DNA of 54,626 bases from an uncultured Pseudomonadota bacterium (GTDB taxonomy: Bacteria > Pseudomonadota > Gammaproteobacteria > Steroidobacterales > Steroidobacteraceae). This document shows, one piece after another, positions 11,776-21,683 of the stretch. Made by a program: the position numbers and the translations under genes. The DNA lies in contig CAIKZZ010000019.1 of assembly GCA_903832085.1 (NCBI GenBank), positions 1-54,626 of the forward strand. The letters run 5' to 3'. How positions within the stretch are numbered: position 1 is the first letter of the stretch; each line of letters opens with the position of its first letter. Under the pieces are notes generated by a model. That model worked only from the letters and a program-made list of their open reading frames with translations, was not told the origin of the DNA and did no database searches.

Positions 11776-12679
11776 GACGACGCCAGATAGCCGCGTCAGA
11801 GGGCGCTTTGCGCCCTCTCCCACGGGCGACTTGCATGTGGGCTCACTGACAACCGCGGTTGGCAGTTACTTGGACGCAAAATCGCGCCAAGGCACGTGGC
11901 TCGTGCGTATCGAAAACTGCGATCGGGACCGTGAGGTCCTTGGAGCGGCAGATCGTATCCTGCACACGCTCGAAATCTTTGGGCTCCAGTGGGATGGTGC
12001 GGTGTGGTATCAACACGAACGCACAGAGGCCTACGCTTGGGCACTCGACACACTACGACGACACCACCGAGTCTATCCGTGTTCATGCACGCGGCGGGAG
12101 CTGGCTAAACACCCGACTCTAGAGTCGCACTATCCGGGGTACTGCCGCACCGGCCCACGGCGACCAGAGGGGCCCCACGCCATCCGCTTTGATGCGAGTC
12201 ACGCGGACGCACTGACTTACACCGATCGGCTGCGCGGCGTACAGCACTGCGCACCACAACAATCCATTGGTGATTTTTTGCTGCGCCGCCGCGATGGGTT
12301 TTACGCGTATCAACTGGCCGTGGTGGTGGACGATGCTGCGCAAGGCATTAGTGACGTGGTCCGTGGCGCTGATCTATTGGACAACACGCCGCGCCAGCGA
12401 CTACTACAAGAGGCACTAGGGTATGCAAGCCCCACTTATATGCACTTGCCGCTAGTGTTGGACCACACCGGCGCCAAACTCGCTAAATCGCGCCGCGCGC
12501 TACCTGCCAATCCTGCCGATGCTCCCCGCCTGTTGACCCACATTTTGGCGGCCCTCGGACACGAACCACCTCAAATGCTGCACACGGCGCCAGTAGGCTT
12601 ACAACTCACCTGGGCACTCCAGAATTGGAATATTTATAATATTCAATATGATAAAGATATTTTATTACCGGATTTATAA
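11750..12679 (+). CDS. gluQ: glutamyl-Q tRNA(Asp) synthetase GluQ
   Basis: GluQ activates glutamate and attaches it to queuosine at position 34 of tRNA-Asp. It resembles the catalytic half of glutamyl-tRNA synthetase without the anticodon-binding domain. The first signature is RGRFAPSPTGDLHVGSL and the KMSKS-like motif is GAKLAKSR. A Cys-rich insert (YPCSCTRREL, then GYCR) fits the zinc site. The GTG at 11750 is chosen because homology begins 16 residues later and it gives a 26-base overlap with dksA. An in-frame ATG at 11693 is also possible. The last 20 codons are strikingly AT-rich. dksA-gluQ adjacency is common in gammaproteobacteria. Confidence 0.9.
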   Translation: MTETTASAETTPDSRVRGRFAPSPTGDLHVGSLTTAVGSYLDAKSRQGTWLVRIENCDRDREVLGAADRILHTLEIFGLQWDGAVWYQHERTEAYAWALDTLRRHHRVYPCSCTRRELAKHPTLESHYPGYCRTGPRRPEGPHAIRFDASHADALTYTDRLRGVQHCAPQQSIGDFLLRRRDGFYAYQLAVVVDDAAQGISDVVRGADLLDNTPRQRLLQEALGYASPTYMHLPLVLDHTGAKLAKSRRALPANPADAPRLLTHILAALGHEPPQMLHTAPVGLQLTWALQNWNIYNIQYDKDILLPDL

Positions 12680-12763
12680 TCTGCATTAACCCTTGCCATG
12701 CTGCGGCGCGGGGGTATGATTGAGCCCGCACCATTTAGGTGCGATGCAGCAAGGAACGAGCCC

Positions 12764-13264
12764 GTGAGCGAGCCCCGCATCATCAAAAAATATCCGAACC
12801 GGCGTCTATACGACACGGTCGAAAGTCGTTACATCACGCTTGCCGATATCAAGCGCCTCGTCATGGACAAGACCGAATTCGCGGTCATCGACAAGAAGAC
12901 GGGCGAAGACATCACCCACAGCATTCTGATGCAGGTCATCGCTGAACAAGAACACGTGGGCGACCCGCTGATGAGCCAAGACTTTCTGTCGCAGATCATT
13001 CGCGCCTATGGCGGCAGCATGCAAGGCTTAGTGGGCGATTATTTGGAGCAGAGCTTAAAGCTATTCACAGCGCAACAGTCCCAACTTCGTGACCGGGTAC
13101 GCTCCATGGTGGGCATGGATCCGATGACCGCGATGACCACGCTGGCTCAGGAAAATTTCCAGCGCTGGCGCGACATGCAGGACACCTTTTTTAAGTCCAT
13201 GAGCGCCCCAGGCGCGAAGCCTGCCCCACATGCGCCGGACGAGCCAAACGAGCCACAACCCTAA
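12764..13264 (+). CDS. phaR: polyhydroxyalkanoate synthesis repressor PhaR
   Basis: PhaR binds DNA and PHA granules and represses phasin and PHA synthesis genes. The protein opens with RIIKKYPNRRLYDTVESRYI, the hallmark of the PHB/PHA accumulation regulator DNA-binding domain. A second conserved accumulation-regulator region follows at about residues 60-105. The tail is Met/Gln-rich and ends in Pro-rich sequence. The GTG at 12764 is preferred over an upstream ATG at 12698 because it has AAGGA nine bases upstream and matches the family start, giving 166 residues. No PHA synthase is in the window. Confidence 0.88.
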   Translation: MSEPRIIKKYPNRRLYDTVESRYITLADIKRLVMDKTEFAVIDKKTGEDITHSILMQVIAEQEHVGDPLMSQDFLSQIIRAYGGSMQGLVGDYLEQSLKLFTAQQSQLRDRVRSMVGMDPMTAMTTLAQENFQRWRDMQDTFFKSMSAPGAKPAPHAPDEPNEPQP

Positions 13265-13334
13265 GGACAGGACGCGCCGCACGCTGCGGCCTGCGTAAGT
13301 GACTCACGCGGCGCCTTGAACGTCGACCAAAAGC

Positions 13335-13360
13335 ACAACGGGGACCGAAGTCCCCGTTGT
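13335..13360 (-). terminator. intrinsic terminator of pnp with UUCG loop
   Basis: A perfect 11-bp stem closes a four-base loop. On the minus strand the loop is TTCG closed by C-G, the extra-stable tetraloop, and GCTTTTGG follows. It lies 46 bases beyond the pnp stop. It could also stop phaR transcription from the other side, where the loop reads CGAA. Confidence 0.8.
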
Positions 13361-13405
13361 ATGGCGGGCCGTAACCGACCCCCATCACTCACCCAAGCTG
13401 TGGAC

Positions 13406-15484
13406 TCAGACGTCCTTCATCGACAAGCGCACACGGCCTTGGCGATCCACCTCGAGCACCTTCACCTTGACGACGTCACCCTCATTTAGCACGTCCGCCA
13501 CGCGCTCAACGCGGTCATTCGAGATTTGCGAGATATGCACTAGACCGTCACGCCCTGGCAGAATCGTCACGAACGCACCAAAATCCATCAAGCGCGCAAC
13601 CTTGCCTTCATAGATCTGACCGACTTCCACATCAGCGGTGATCAGCTCAATTCGACGCTGCGCTTCACGGGCCTTCGCGCCGTTCACACTCGCAATCTTG
13701 ATCGTGCCGTCATTATCAATGTCGATCTGGGTACCGGTCTCCTCCGTTATCGCGCGAATGACCGCACCACCTTTACCGATGACGTCGCGAATCTTCTCCG
13801 GATCAATCTTGATGGTGGTAATGGTCGGCGCCCACTCGGACATCGTCTCGCGTGGCTTTGCCAACACGGCGTTCATCTTCTCCAAGATATGCAGCCGGCC
13901 TTCGCGCGCCTGCGCAAGGGCGACCTTCATGATCTCGCTGGTGATCGAGGTGATCTTAATGTCCATCTGCAGAGCAGTAATGCCTGCGCTGGTACCGGCT
14001 ACCTTAAAATCCATATCGCCCAAGTGGTCTTCATCCCCAAGAATGTCGGTCAGCACCTGGAACCGCTCACCCTCCTTGACGAGCCCCATTGCCACACCAG
14101 CCACGGGCGCCTTCAGAGGCACACCGGCATCCATCAAGGCGAGCGAGGAGCCACACACGGAGGCCATCGAACTTGAGCCGTTCGACTCCAGCACTTCGGA
14201 TACCACACGCAATACGTAAGGAAACTTGTCGATGCTAGGCATGACGGCTTTGACACCGCGCTTAGCGAGGTTGCCATGGCCAATCTCGCGCCGCTTTGGC
14301 GAGCCGATCATACCCGTCTCACCCACCGAGAACGGAGGGAAGTTGTAATGCAGCATGAATGGCTCTTTACGCTCACCCTCGAGCGCATCGATCATCTGTG
14401 CATCGCGACCGGTACCCAACGTCGTTACCACCAGTGCCTGCGTTTCACCGCGCGTAAACAGTGCCGAGCCATGGGTGCGCGGCAACACGCCAACCTTCAC
14501 AGTAATCGGCCGAACTGTTTTGTGATCACGCCCATCGATACGCGGCGCGCCAGACAAAATGCGATCACGCACGATGCGGTACTCGAGATCCCCGAAGGTC
14601 TTTTTAACCGCGTCTGCTGCAAACTTTGGCGTCTCGCCACTGGCGAGTTCCTTCATGACAGACTCTTTAATGCCAGCAATCCGATCGCGACGTTCTTGCT
14701 TCACGACCAAGCTGTAGGCATCGTTAAGACCGGTACTGGCAAGTGATTTGACCGCGTCCTCAAGAGCCACATTCGCATCTGCTGCCTGCCACTTCCATTT
14801 AGGCTTCGCGGCTGCGGCAGCTAAGGCGTTGATCGCGTTGATCGCCGCGTGCATCGCGTCGTGACCAAAGCTCACGGCGCCCAGCATAATCTCCTCGGAC
14901 AGGCCCGATGCCTCCGACTCAACCATCAGCACGCCGTCCTTGGTACCAGCGACGACGAGCTCAAGCTCAGAGGTCTTCAAATCCGTCGCTGATGGATTCA
15001 ACAGATACTTGCCGTTGGCATAACCGACCTTCGCAGCACCGATAGGCCCCATGAACGGCAGACCTGACAGAGCAAGCGCTGCGGATGCGCCGATCAGCGC
15101 TGGGATGTCGGAGTCCACTTCGGGATTTAAGCTCAATACGGTGGCAACGACTTGCACGTCATGGTTAAAGCCCTCGGGGAACAGCGGCCGAATGGGGCGA
15201 TCAATCAAACGCGAGGTCAGCGTCTCTTTTTCGCTAGGGCGCCCTTCGCGCTTGAAAAAGCCACCTGGGATGCGCCCAGCAGCGTAGGTCTTTTCCTGAT
15301 AATTCACAGTCAACGGGAAGAAGTCACGGCCTGGAACCGCGCTTTTAGCGCCGACAGCGGTGACGAGCACAACAGTGCCATCGACACTGACAAGCACCGC
15401 GGCATCGGCCTGCCGAGCCATCTCGCCGGTTTCGATGGTAAAAAGGTTAGGGCCGTACTGAAAAGACTGGGTATGGTGCGACAT
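13406..15484 (-). CDS. pnp: polyribonucleotide nucleotidyltransferase PNPase
   Basis: PNPase degrades RNA 3' to 5' by phosphorolysis and is a core of the degradosome. The 692-residue protein shows two RNase PH-like halves joined by a helical linker. KH ([20 protein letters not shown]) and S1 ([18 protein letters not shown]) RNA-binding domains complete the C-terminus. The start at MSHHTQSF is chosen because AAGGA lies eight bases upstream and the earlier in-frame start only adds a non-conserved stretch running into the terminator. It follows rpsO, the classic pairing, with a terminator-like hairpin between them. Confidence 0.97.
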   Translation of the reverse strand: MSHHTQSFQYGPNLFTIETGEMARQADAAVLVSVDGTVVLVTAVGAKSAVPGRDFFPLTVNYQEKTYAAGRIPGGFFKREGRPSEKETLTSRLIDRPIRPLFPEGFNHDVQVVATVLSLNPEVDSDIPALIGASAALALSGLPFMGPIGAAKVGYANGKYLLNPSATDLKTSELELVVAGTKDGVLMVESEASGLSEEIMLGAVSFGHDAMHAAINAINALAAAAAKPKWKWQAADANVALEDAVKSLASTGLNDAYSLVVKQERRDRIAGIKESVMKELASGETPKFAADAVKKTFGDLEYRIVRDRILSGAPRIDGRDHKTVRPITVKVGVLPRTHGSALFTRGETQALVVTTLGTGRDAQMIDALEGERKEPFMLHYNFPPFSVGETGMIGSPKRREIGHGNLAKRGVKAVMPSIDKFPYVLRVVSEVLESNGSSSMASVCGSSLALMDAGVPLKAPVAGVAMGLVKEGERFQVLTDILGDEDHLGDMDFKVAGTSAGITALQMDIKITSITSEIMKVALAQAREGRLHILEKMNAVLAKPRETMSEWAPTITTIKIDPEKIRDVIGKGGAVIRAITEETGTQIDIDNDGTIKIASVNGAKAREAQRRIELITADVEVGQIYEGKVARLMDFGAFVTILPGRDGLVHISQISNDRVERVADVLNEGDVVKVKVLEVDRQGRVRLSMKDV

Positions 15485-15504
15485 TGAGAAATTCCTTTGC
15501 TTGA

Positions 15505-15536
15505 AAACCAAACGGCCCACCAACAAGGCGGGCCGT
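15505..15536 (-). terminator. rpsO-pnp intercistronic terminator
   Basis: ACGGCCC at 15512-15518 pairs with GGGCCGT at 15530-15536. Two more pairs form inside around a mismatch and a five-base loop. On the minus strand it is followed by TTTGGTTTTC. It fits the attenuating terminator known between rpsO and pnp in Escherichia coli. Confidence 0.75.
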
Positions 15537-15551
15537 GGTCATTGCGCGCGA

Positions 15552-15821
15552 TTAGCGGCGCAGGCTCAGATCAACAAGGATCTTGGCGTAGCGCTCTGGC
15601 GAGTGGATTTTGAGGTAATCAAGCAGCTTGCGGCGCTGGTTGACCATCTTCAGGAGTCCGCGACGCGACGAATGGTCGCTTTTGTGTGCACCGAAGTGCT
15701 CGCCTAGACCGTTGATACGCTCAGAAAGGAGCGCAATCTGGACCTCGGGTGACCCCGTGTCCCCTTTGCCGCGAGCAAATTTCGCGACGATTCCTGCCTT
15801 GGCAGTGCTATCGAGTGGCAT
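15552..15821 (-). CDS. rpsO: 30S ribosomal protein S15
   Basis: S15 binds 16S rRNA early in assembly of the small-subunit platform. The 89-residue length is exact for the family. It shows the conserved [17 protein letters not shown] and [19 protein letters not shown] segments, which contact the rRNA three-way junction. AGGA lies four to five bases before the ATG. A good sigma-70 type promoter is visible upstream. In many relatives infB-rbfA-truB precede rpsO; here a Wzi-like gene does. Confidence 0.97.
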   Translation of the reverse strand: MPLDSTAKAGIVAKFARGKGDTGSPEVQIALLSERINGLGEHFGAHKSDHSSRRGLLKMVNQRRKLLDYLKIHSPERYAKILVDLSLRR

Positions 15822-15871
15822 TTTTCCTGAACCCTCAGCAACTTGAACTTTAACTCTGTTTAGAGCCGAGC

Positions 15872-15900
15872 ATTCTAAACCGTAACCGCTGAGTCCTCAA
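15872..15900 (-). promoter_or_regulatory. sigma-70 type promoter of rpsO-pnp
   Basis: On the minus strand TTGAGG (plus 15895-15900) and TAGAAT (plus 15872-15877) are separated by exactly 17 bases. They lie about 50 bases upstream of the rpsO start. Both hexamers are close to consensus. Confidence 0.65.
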
Positions 15901-16033
15901 GGCGATTTATGGTCATTTGATGATTCAGCCCCAAAACACGACCCCATCAGCCCAGGGCACTGTGTCGCGAGCCGCCCACAGCGGCACAAACCGATGCGGG
16001 CTGTGGCCCCCGCTGCCACTCCCATCGCCGAAC

Positions 16034-17521
16034 CTAATGCCAAGGCGCGCTGAGCGATAGGAACACGCGGGGTGTCGTGGCCGTGGGCAGGCCACGGGGT
16101 GTCAGCCGATCAACGCCAACACCGGCTGCGTAATTCACGCCTTTGTAGTGGCCGTTTAACTTCGCATCCAGATTCCACAACGTGGACGGTACCTCGGCCA
16201 AGGTATTGAGCGGGTTCTCACCGAAGCGATTTAGTTTCCCATGCCGCAAACGCAGATCCCACACGCGATCCTGATCGCCCAGTAGCACCGCGCCCAGTGT
16301 TAACAGGCGGCTATCCCCCTGAATGGAGTCTGCGAGCACCCGCCCTCGATAGTAGTAACCCCACGTCACGACGTTATTGGTGTACGCACAACCGGGATTT
16401 GGCTGATCACTGGCTGCGGTGCTTAACGCACCGCAGGTGGTATCCGCAAACTCGACAAAGCCGCGCCAACCGCCGGACCCTTTATCAGGGGACCAAAACT
16501 CAAAGCCGAGCAGGTTCGTCGTTTGTCGCGGGCGGGGTAGCAACGGCGTCTTACCATCAGACGTCTCACCGTTCACCTGGTAATACACGGCTGCCGGCAA
16601 GGACCACAGATGCCAACGAAAATCCCAAGCGATCTCGCCGTTACCCGGCTGCTGCGCGCTTGATACGTTCACACCCGAATTATTTTTACCGAGCAACACG
16701 TCCGCAAACGTGTGCAGTCCACACACATGCACGCGACACCACTGCTCGGTGGTGGACAGGCCTACCTCCAAATCACGCAAGGGTCGGGCCGTTGCGCGCG
16801 CGCCCCAGACCAAAGGATGTGGCCACTCGGGCCCTTCCTTGTTCTCAAGACCCATAAACGTCGTCAGCCGCCACGGTCCGAGCCAACTTAACCACGGTGT
16901 GTTGAAGGGTTCGGCGCTTGCGCGATCCAACGCAATCGCGGGCATCGGACGCGCATTGTTCGACAAGATGAGGGACGCATCCCAGCCCGGACCCCACCAA
17001 CGCTGCTGCTGACCTAAGCTCACCCACCAGTTGCCGTAACGCCACGCCACATAGCTGTCATCAAAACGAAAATGCATTCCATCCACCGGCTTAGCGGCAT
17101 AACTGATCTTGATGACACCACCCGCATAATCCCCTGCAGTCCAGCCGGCCGCGACGCCCGCCTGCGCCTTTTCGCGTGGTGTGTCGTCAAAAGTCCGAAT
17201 AGGATCTGGCGATTTTGCGACCGATATAAACCAACCGGCGTCGGTGCTCGTGCCCGGCTGCAAACTCGAATACAAAATGGGACGCTCATCCCGCACTAAG
17301 TCCCGTGTCGGCAAGGGCCACGTGGTGGCCAGCGGCACATCCTCATCATCGGCCTCAATCTCAACAATATGCCGAAGCCTCACATCACCCGGTGGCAGGA
17401 ACGGCAACGGATCGGCACGACCGAGCGGCATCACCGCGAGTAACAAGCCCACACCTAACAACATACGACGCAAACGTACGCTCCAAAAAACACATCGCTG
17501 CATTACTAATGCCCACATCAT
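16034..17521 (-). CDS. capsule assembly Wzi family outer-membrane protein
   Basis: The 495-residue protein has a signal peptide (basic VRLRRM, hydrophobic LLGVGLLLAV, then GRA) followed by a beta-rich body. The segment WWGPGWDASLILSNNARPMP is the Wzi/TIGR hallmark, and alternating aromatic strands suit an 18-stranded barrel. Wzi anchors capsular polysaccharide to the cell surface in Escherichia coli; relatives are often tied to exopolysaccharide loci. The ATG overlaps the pgi stop by four bases (ATGA), so translation is probably coupled. Several Met codons near the N-terminus make the exact start uncertain. The role is inferred from the family and from nearby sugar-nucleotide genes. Confidence 0.85.
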   Translation of the reverse strand: MMWALVMQRCVFWSVRLRRMLLGVGLLLAVMPLGRADPLPFLPPGDVRLRHIVEIEADDEDVPLATTWPLPTRDLVRDERPILYSSLQPGTSTDAGWFISVAKSPDPIRTFDDTPREKAQAGVAAGWTAGDYAGGVIKISYAAKPVDGMHFRFDDSYVAWRYGNWWVSLGQQQRWWGPGWDASLILSNNARPMPAIALDRASAEPFNTPWLSWLGPWRLTTFMGLENKEGPEWPHPLVWGARATARPLRDLEVGLSTTEQWCRVHVCGLHTFADVLLGKNNSGVNVSSAQQPGNGEIAWDFRWHLWSLPAAVYYQVNGETSDGKTPLLPRPRQTTNLLGFEFWSPDKGSGGWRGFVEFADTTCGALSTAASDQPNPGCAYTNNVVTWGYYYRGRVLADSIQGDSRLLTLGAVLLGDQDRVWDLRLRHGKLNRFGENPLNTLAEVPSTLWNLDAKLNGHYKGVNYAAGVGVDRLTPRGLPTATTPRVFLSLSAPWH

Positions 17522-19191
17522 CCGTTGTTATCCCATGCTGTTAGTCGATCGACGAGCTGCTGCAGACCGCTATCCGCGGCTAAGCGCTGCTCGCCACGCA
17601 CCACTGGCGCTAAGCTATCCGCCAGCTGCTTGCCGAGCTCCACGCCCCACTGATCGAAAGGATTGATATCCCACAACACACTTTTAACGAAGGTGGCATG
17701 CTCGTAAAGCGCGATCAGCATCCCAAGCGTACGGGGACTTAACTCGCGAAAGGCAATGATGGTACTCGGACGATGCCCCGGATGCACCTTGTGCGGCGCC
17801 AACTGTTCTACTGCAGCATCTGCCAAGCCCTGCTCACTAAGTCTCACGCGCACATCGTTTAACTCAAAACCGAGCGCAAAGGCTTCAGCCTGGGCCAAGC
17901 AATGAGAGATCGCTAATTGCTGCGATGCTTGAGCGCCAACCGGCGAAACGGCAGGCAAGAGAAAATCGAGCGACACAGCGGCCGTCCCTTGGTGCAGCAT
18001 CTGAAAAAACGAATGCTGCGCATTGGACCCTGGCTCGCCAAATAACACAGCCTCCGTATCCCACTCCACGGGTAGTCCGTTGGTGCGGGTCGTTTTGCCA
18101 TTGGACTCCATAATCAACTGCTGCAAGTACGCCGGAAACCGATTCAGTCTATCGGTATAGGGCAGTACCGCATGCGCAGCACAACCCATAAAATTGCGGT
18201 TCCAAACACCCACAAGGCCAAGTATCACAGGTGCATTCTGATGCAGTGGCGCGCTTTGAAAATGCAGATCCATCGCGTGCGCGCCGGCGAGCAATTGCTC
18301 AAAATGAGCAGACCCAATGGCAAGCTCAAGCCCCAAGCCGATCGCTGACCAGAGCGAGTAACGCCCACCGACCCAATCCCACATCGCAAAGCGTGCTGTA
18401 GGACCCACTCCAAAGACATTCATAGCAGCTTGGTTCACAGAGACTGCCGCCACATGTTGCGGCACAGCCGACTCTCCGAGAGCACGGATGAGCCAAGCAC
18501 GTGCGAGACGTGCATTGCTGAGTGTTTCTTGAGTGGTGAAGGTCTTGGAACAGACCAAGACTAACGTGGTGGCGGGATTTAGGTCTTTCAGCAGATCGGT
18601 CAGCTGCGCCGCATCCACATTTGAAACGCAGTGCACGCGCAGACTCTGCTGTGCATAGCCTTTGAGCGCTTGTAGCGCCATGACGACACCGAGATCGGAG
18701 CCACCAATACCGATCTGAATGACATCACGGAATGCCACACCGGTGGCGCCCACAATGGCACCCGACAAGACTCCCTGCACATAAGCACGTAGCCGCGCGC
18801 GTTCCGTTGCCACTAAAGGCCGCACATCACAGCCTGCCGCCGATAGCGGCGCCTGTGCAGGATCGCGTAGTGCCATATGCAAGGCCGCCCGTCGCTCGGT
18901 TGCATTGACTTCAGCGCCAGATACCAGCCGGTGAATGGCCGCAGGCATACCCGCCTCGTGCGCGAGCTGAAACAAATCCTCGAGCGCCGGGGTATCCAGC
19001 CGCTGACGGGAACAGTCGAGTAACAGTTGCGACTCATCGGTCGCGCCCACCACGAACGACAGCGCGTCATAGCGGCTTGCACTACCGTCGTACAGCGCGC
19101 GCGGACGCGCCTGCCCGAGACGCTCGGCATGCGCATTCAAACGTGCGATGAGCGCCTTGGAGCCAAATGGTAATTTCGTATTGAGCGGCAC
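17518..19191 (-). CDS. pgi: glucose-6-phosphate isomerase
   Basis: Pgi interconverts glucose-6-phosphate and fructose-6-phosphate, linking glycolysis to sugar-nucleotide supply. Signatures include IGIGGSDLGVVMALQALKGY, VNQAAMNVFG, and FGEPGSNAQHSFFQMLHQGT near the active site. The GTG start at 19191 is chosen because a strong GGAGGA lies seven bases upstream; an in-frame ATG at 19248 has no ribosome site. This gives 557 residues, normal for the family. The gene is coupled to the downstream Wzi-like gene by an ATGA overlap, an unusual pairing that hints at a shared role in surface polysaccharide supply. Confidence 0.95.
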   Translation of the reverse strand: MPLNTKLPFGSKALIARLNAHAERLGQARPRALYDGSASRYDALSFVVGATDESQLLLDCSRQRLDTPALEDLFQLAHEAGMPAAIHRLVSGAEVNATERRAALHMALRDPAQAPLSAAGCDVRPLVATERARLRAYVQGVLSGAIVGATGVAFRDVIQIGIGGSDLGVVMALQALKGYAQQSLRVHCVSNVDAAQLTDLLKDLNPATTLVLVCSKTFTTQETLSNARLARAWLIRALGESAVPQHVAAVSVNQAAMNVFGVGPTARFAMWDWVGGRYSLWSAIGLGLELAIGSAHFEQLLAGAHAMDLHFQSAPLHQNAPVILGLVGVWNRNFMGCAAHAVLPYTDRLNRFPAYLQQLIMESNGKTTRTNGLPVEWDTEAVLFGEPGSNAQHSFFQMLHQGTAAVSLDFLLPAVSPVGAQASQQLAISHCLAQAEAFALGFELNDVRVRLSEQGLADAAVEQLAPHKVHPGHRPSTIIAFRELSPRTLGMLIALYEHATFVKSVLWDINPFDQWGVELGKQLADSLAPVVRGEQRLAADSGLQQLVDRLTAWDNNG

Positions 19192-19198
19192 TGACAAG

Positions 19199-19204
19199 TC
19201 CTCC
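19199..19204 (-). promoter_or_regulatory. ribosome binding site deciding the pgi start
   Basis: GGAGGA on the minus strand stands seven bases before a GTG codon inside the longest pgi frame. It is the only strong Shine-Dalgarno near the start, so it favours initiation at 19191 rather than 19248. Confidence 0.65.
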
Positions 19205-19318
19205 AAAGCTGCGTCATTGTCGCAAGATCTCAGCAGTCGTGGGCGCATCTTTTATAGTCGCGGTGTCCGCCGCAGCCACACCCTACCACGCATTCCCACT
19301 GCGCACGAGTACCTCACC

Positions 19319-20326
19319 TCAGACCTGATAATACTCGCGGTACCAGCGCACAAAACGCTCCACTCCGACTTCGACTGGGGTTGCTGGCGCGTAACCCACA
19401 TCGCGCTGCAGATCCGTGACATCTGCCCAAGTCGCTGGCACGTCGCCGACCTGCAGTGGCAGTAGATTCATAATAGCGGCCTTACCTAGGCACCCCTCGA
19501 GCAACTCAATGTAGCGCATCAGCTCTACAGGGCGGCTGTTGCCAATATTGTACAACCGGTAAGGGGCTAGGCTCGTCGCAGGATCCGGAGTTGCGCCATT
19601 CCAAGCGGCATTCGCGGTCGCCGCATGGTCTAGCGCCGCCACAATGCCGCTGACGATATCGTCCACATAGGTGAAATCACGCTGGTGACGACCATGATTA
19701 AAAACGTCGATCGGTAAACCCGCCAAAATATTCTTAGCAAACAAAAAAAGCGCCATGTCAGGACGACCCCACGGGCCATAGACAGTAAAAAAACGTAAGC
19801 CCGTGGTCGGCAATCCATACAAGCTCGAATACGTATGCGCCATCAACTCCGTTGCTTTTTTCGTCGCAGCATAGAATGACAGTGGATGCTCGGCGCTGTC
19901 ATGTACCGAAAATGGCATTTTGGTGTTGGCGCCATACACGGAGCTGGTAGATGCATAGACTAAATGTGCAACCGCGGTGTGCCTACACCCTTCAAGTACG
20001 TTAGTGGTCCCGATCACATTTGAGTCTACGTATGCAAGCGGGTTTTCCAGCGAGTAACGCACGCCCGCTTGGGCACCTAGATGCACAACACGATCAAATT
20101 TCTCACGCAAGAACAACGCTGGCACTGCCTGCCGGTCAGCAAGGTCCACCTGTTCAAAGCGAAAGGCTGATGCCTTCGCGAGGCGAGCGAGACGCGCTTG
20201 CTTCAAACTCACGGCGTAGTAATCGTTCAGATTATCAAGACCAATAACCGCATCACCACGGTCAAGCAACCGCTGCGCCGTGTGTGATCCAATAAAACCA
20301 GCAGCGCCCGTGACCAGGACCTTCAT
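19319..20326 (-). CDS. UDP-glucuronate 4-epimerase (extended SDR family)
   Basis: The 335-residue enzyme is an extended short-chain dehydrogenase that most resembles CapI/LspL-type UDP-glucuronate 4-epimerases, making UDP-galacturonate. The NAD motif is [17 protein letters not shown] at the N-terminus. The family landmark DNLNDYY follows, and the catalytic Tyr-Lys pair is [11 protein letters not shown]. It lies three bases after a TviB-like dehydrogenase, so the two are probably co-transcribed. In that setting an N-acetylated uronic acid substrate is also possible; the sequence alone does not decide. Confidence 0.88.
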   Translation of the reverse strand: MKVLVTGAAGFIGSHTAQRLLDRGDAVIGLDNLNDYYAVSLKQARLARLAKASAFRFEQVDLADRQAVPALFLREKFDRVVHLGAQAGVRYSLENPLAYVDSNVIGTTNVLEGCRHTAVAHLVYASTSSVYGANTKMPFSVHDSAEHPLSFYAATKKATELMAHTYSSLYGLPTTGLRFFTVYGPWGRPDMALFLFAKNILAGLPIDVFNHGRHQRDFTYVDDIVSGIVAALDHAATANAAWNGATPDPATSLAPYRLYNIGNSRPVELMRYIELLEGCLGKAAIMNLLPLQVGDVPATWADVTDLQRDVGYAPATPVEVGVERFVRWYREYYQV

Positions 20327-20329
20327 GCG

Positions 20330-21619
20330 CTACAACCGACCATCAACGTCAGCGCGCTGAAACAAATATTTGATGTCGTAAAGAACGTGCCGAGGTTTCG
20401 CGAAGCGCCGTACTGCACGGATACCTAATTGACGAAACTCGTCATGCGCCACGGCCATCACAACGGCGTCATAGTGGTGAGGCTTCGGTGTTTTCAGCAA
20501 ACGGATGCCGTATTCATGACGTGCGGCAGACGCATCAGCCCATGGGTCGCACACATCGACTTTGGCGCCATATTTCTCAAGCTCACGAATGACGTCCACC
20601 ACTTTTGAATTGCGCAAATCAGGGCAGTTCTCTTTGAAAGTGAGCCCCATCATCAGCACGCGCGCACCCTTGACGTGAATTTTCTTACCTGTAATGAGCC
20701 GCAAAATCTCACTGGCGACATAAAGGCCCATGTTGTCATTGATGCGTCTACCCGCCAGAATCATCTCCGGGTGATAACCTGTCTCTTGTGCTTTGTGGGT
20801 CAGATAATAAGGATCCACTCCGATACAATGTCCGCCCACAAGCCCTGGACGAAACGGCAAAAAATTCCACTTCGAGCCGGCTGCCGCCAACACCTCTTCG
20901 GTGTCGATATTCAGACGGTTGAAAATCAAAGCAAGTTCATTAATCAGCGCAATATTCACATCGCGCTGGGTGTTCTCAATGACTTTGGCGGCTTCAGCAA
21001 CGCGGATACTCGAGGCGCGGTGCGTCCCTGCCGTGATGATGCTGCGATACAGAGCATCCACAAAATCGAGAGTAGCTGGGTTTGATCCAGATGTAATCTT
21101 TTTAATAGCCGTCAAGCGGTGCTGCTTGTCACCAGGATTGATGCGCTCAGGACTGTAGCCCACAAAAAAGTCACGATTAAACTTAAGACCCGACTCACGC
21201 TCGAGAATCGGCACACACACTTCCTCTGTGCAACCCGGGTACACGGTGGACTCAAACACCACCACAGCACCGCGGCGCAAAGCCCGACCAACGGTTTCGC
21301 TCGCCCTAATCAGTGGTGCCAGATCGGGCCGCTTATATTCGTCGATAGGAGTCGGCACAGTTACGATAAACGCCATTGCGGCGCGTAAGGACGCTGCGCG
21401 CGCTGTGAACGTCAGCCGTTTGGCACTTTTGAGCTCGTCTTTGCTGACTTCCAGCGTGGCATCGCGCCCGCGACTCAGCGCCGCGATCCGCTCAGGCTTT
21501 ACATCAAAGCCCGTGGTCTCAAAATGTTTCCCAAACTCGACCGCAAGCGGCAAACCGACGTAGCCGAGCCCAATGACGGCCACCTTACAGTTTCTAAGAC
21601 TCAAGTATGCTTTGTTCAT
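20330..21619 (-). CDS. tviB: UDP-N-acetylhexosamine 6-dehydrogenase, TviB/WbpO type
   Basis: The 429-residue enzyme oxidises C6 of a UDP-N-acetylhexosamine to the uronic acid, using NAD+ twice. It begins with the Rossmann motif VIGLGYVGLPLAVEFGK. Long stretches resemble Salmonella TviB (Vi antigen), including GYSPERINPGD and AAGSKWNFLPFRPGLVGGHC. The catalytic cysteine is Cys265 in GGHCIGVDPYYL. With the epimerase just downstream it could make a galacturonate-type sugar, as TviB and TviC do, though the partner is not itself TviC-like. It sits beside dnaQ, away from any glycosyltransferase. Confidence 0.92.
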   Translation of the reverse strand: MNKAYLSLRNCKVAVIGLGYVGLPLAVEFGKHFETTGFDVKPERIAALSRGRDATLEVSKDELKSAKRLTFTARAASLRAAMAFIVTVPTPIDEYKRPDLAPLIRASETVGRALRRGAVVVFESTVYPGCTEEVCVPILERESGLKFNRDFFVGYSPERINPGDKQHRLTAIKKITSGSNPATLDFVDALYRSIITAGTHRASSIRVAEAAKVIENTQRDVNIALINELALIFNRLNIDTEEVLAAAGSKWNFLPFRPGLVGGHCIGVDPYYLTHKAQETGYHPEMILAGRRINDNMGLYVASEILRLITGKKIHVKGARVLMMGLTFKENCPDLRNSKVVDVIRELEKYGAKVDVCDPWADASAARHEYGIRLLKTPKPHHYDAVVMAVAHDEFRQLGIRAVRRFAKPRHVLYDIKYLFQRADVDGRL

Positions 21620-21683
21620 TAGATACCTAGAGCACGTAACAAAAGGGCGTGATTACGCCGTATAAGGGCAGCACAGTACCTGT

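Noticed and set aside
13638-14219. 193-codon plus-strand frame inside pnp
   Set aside because: It is antisense to a fully conserved enzyme and has no recognisable product.
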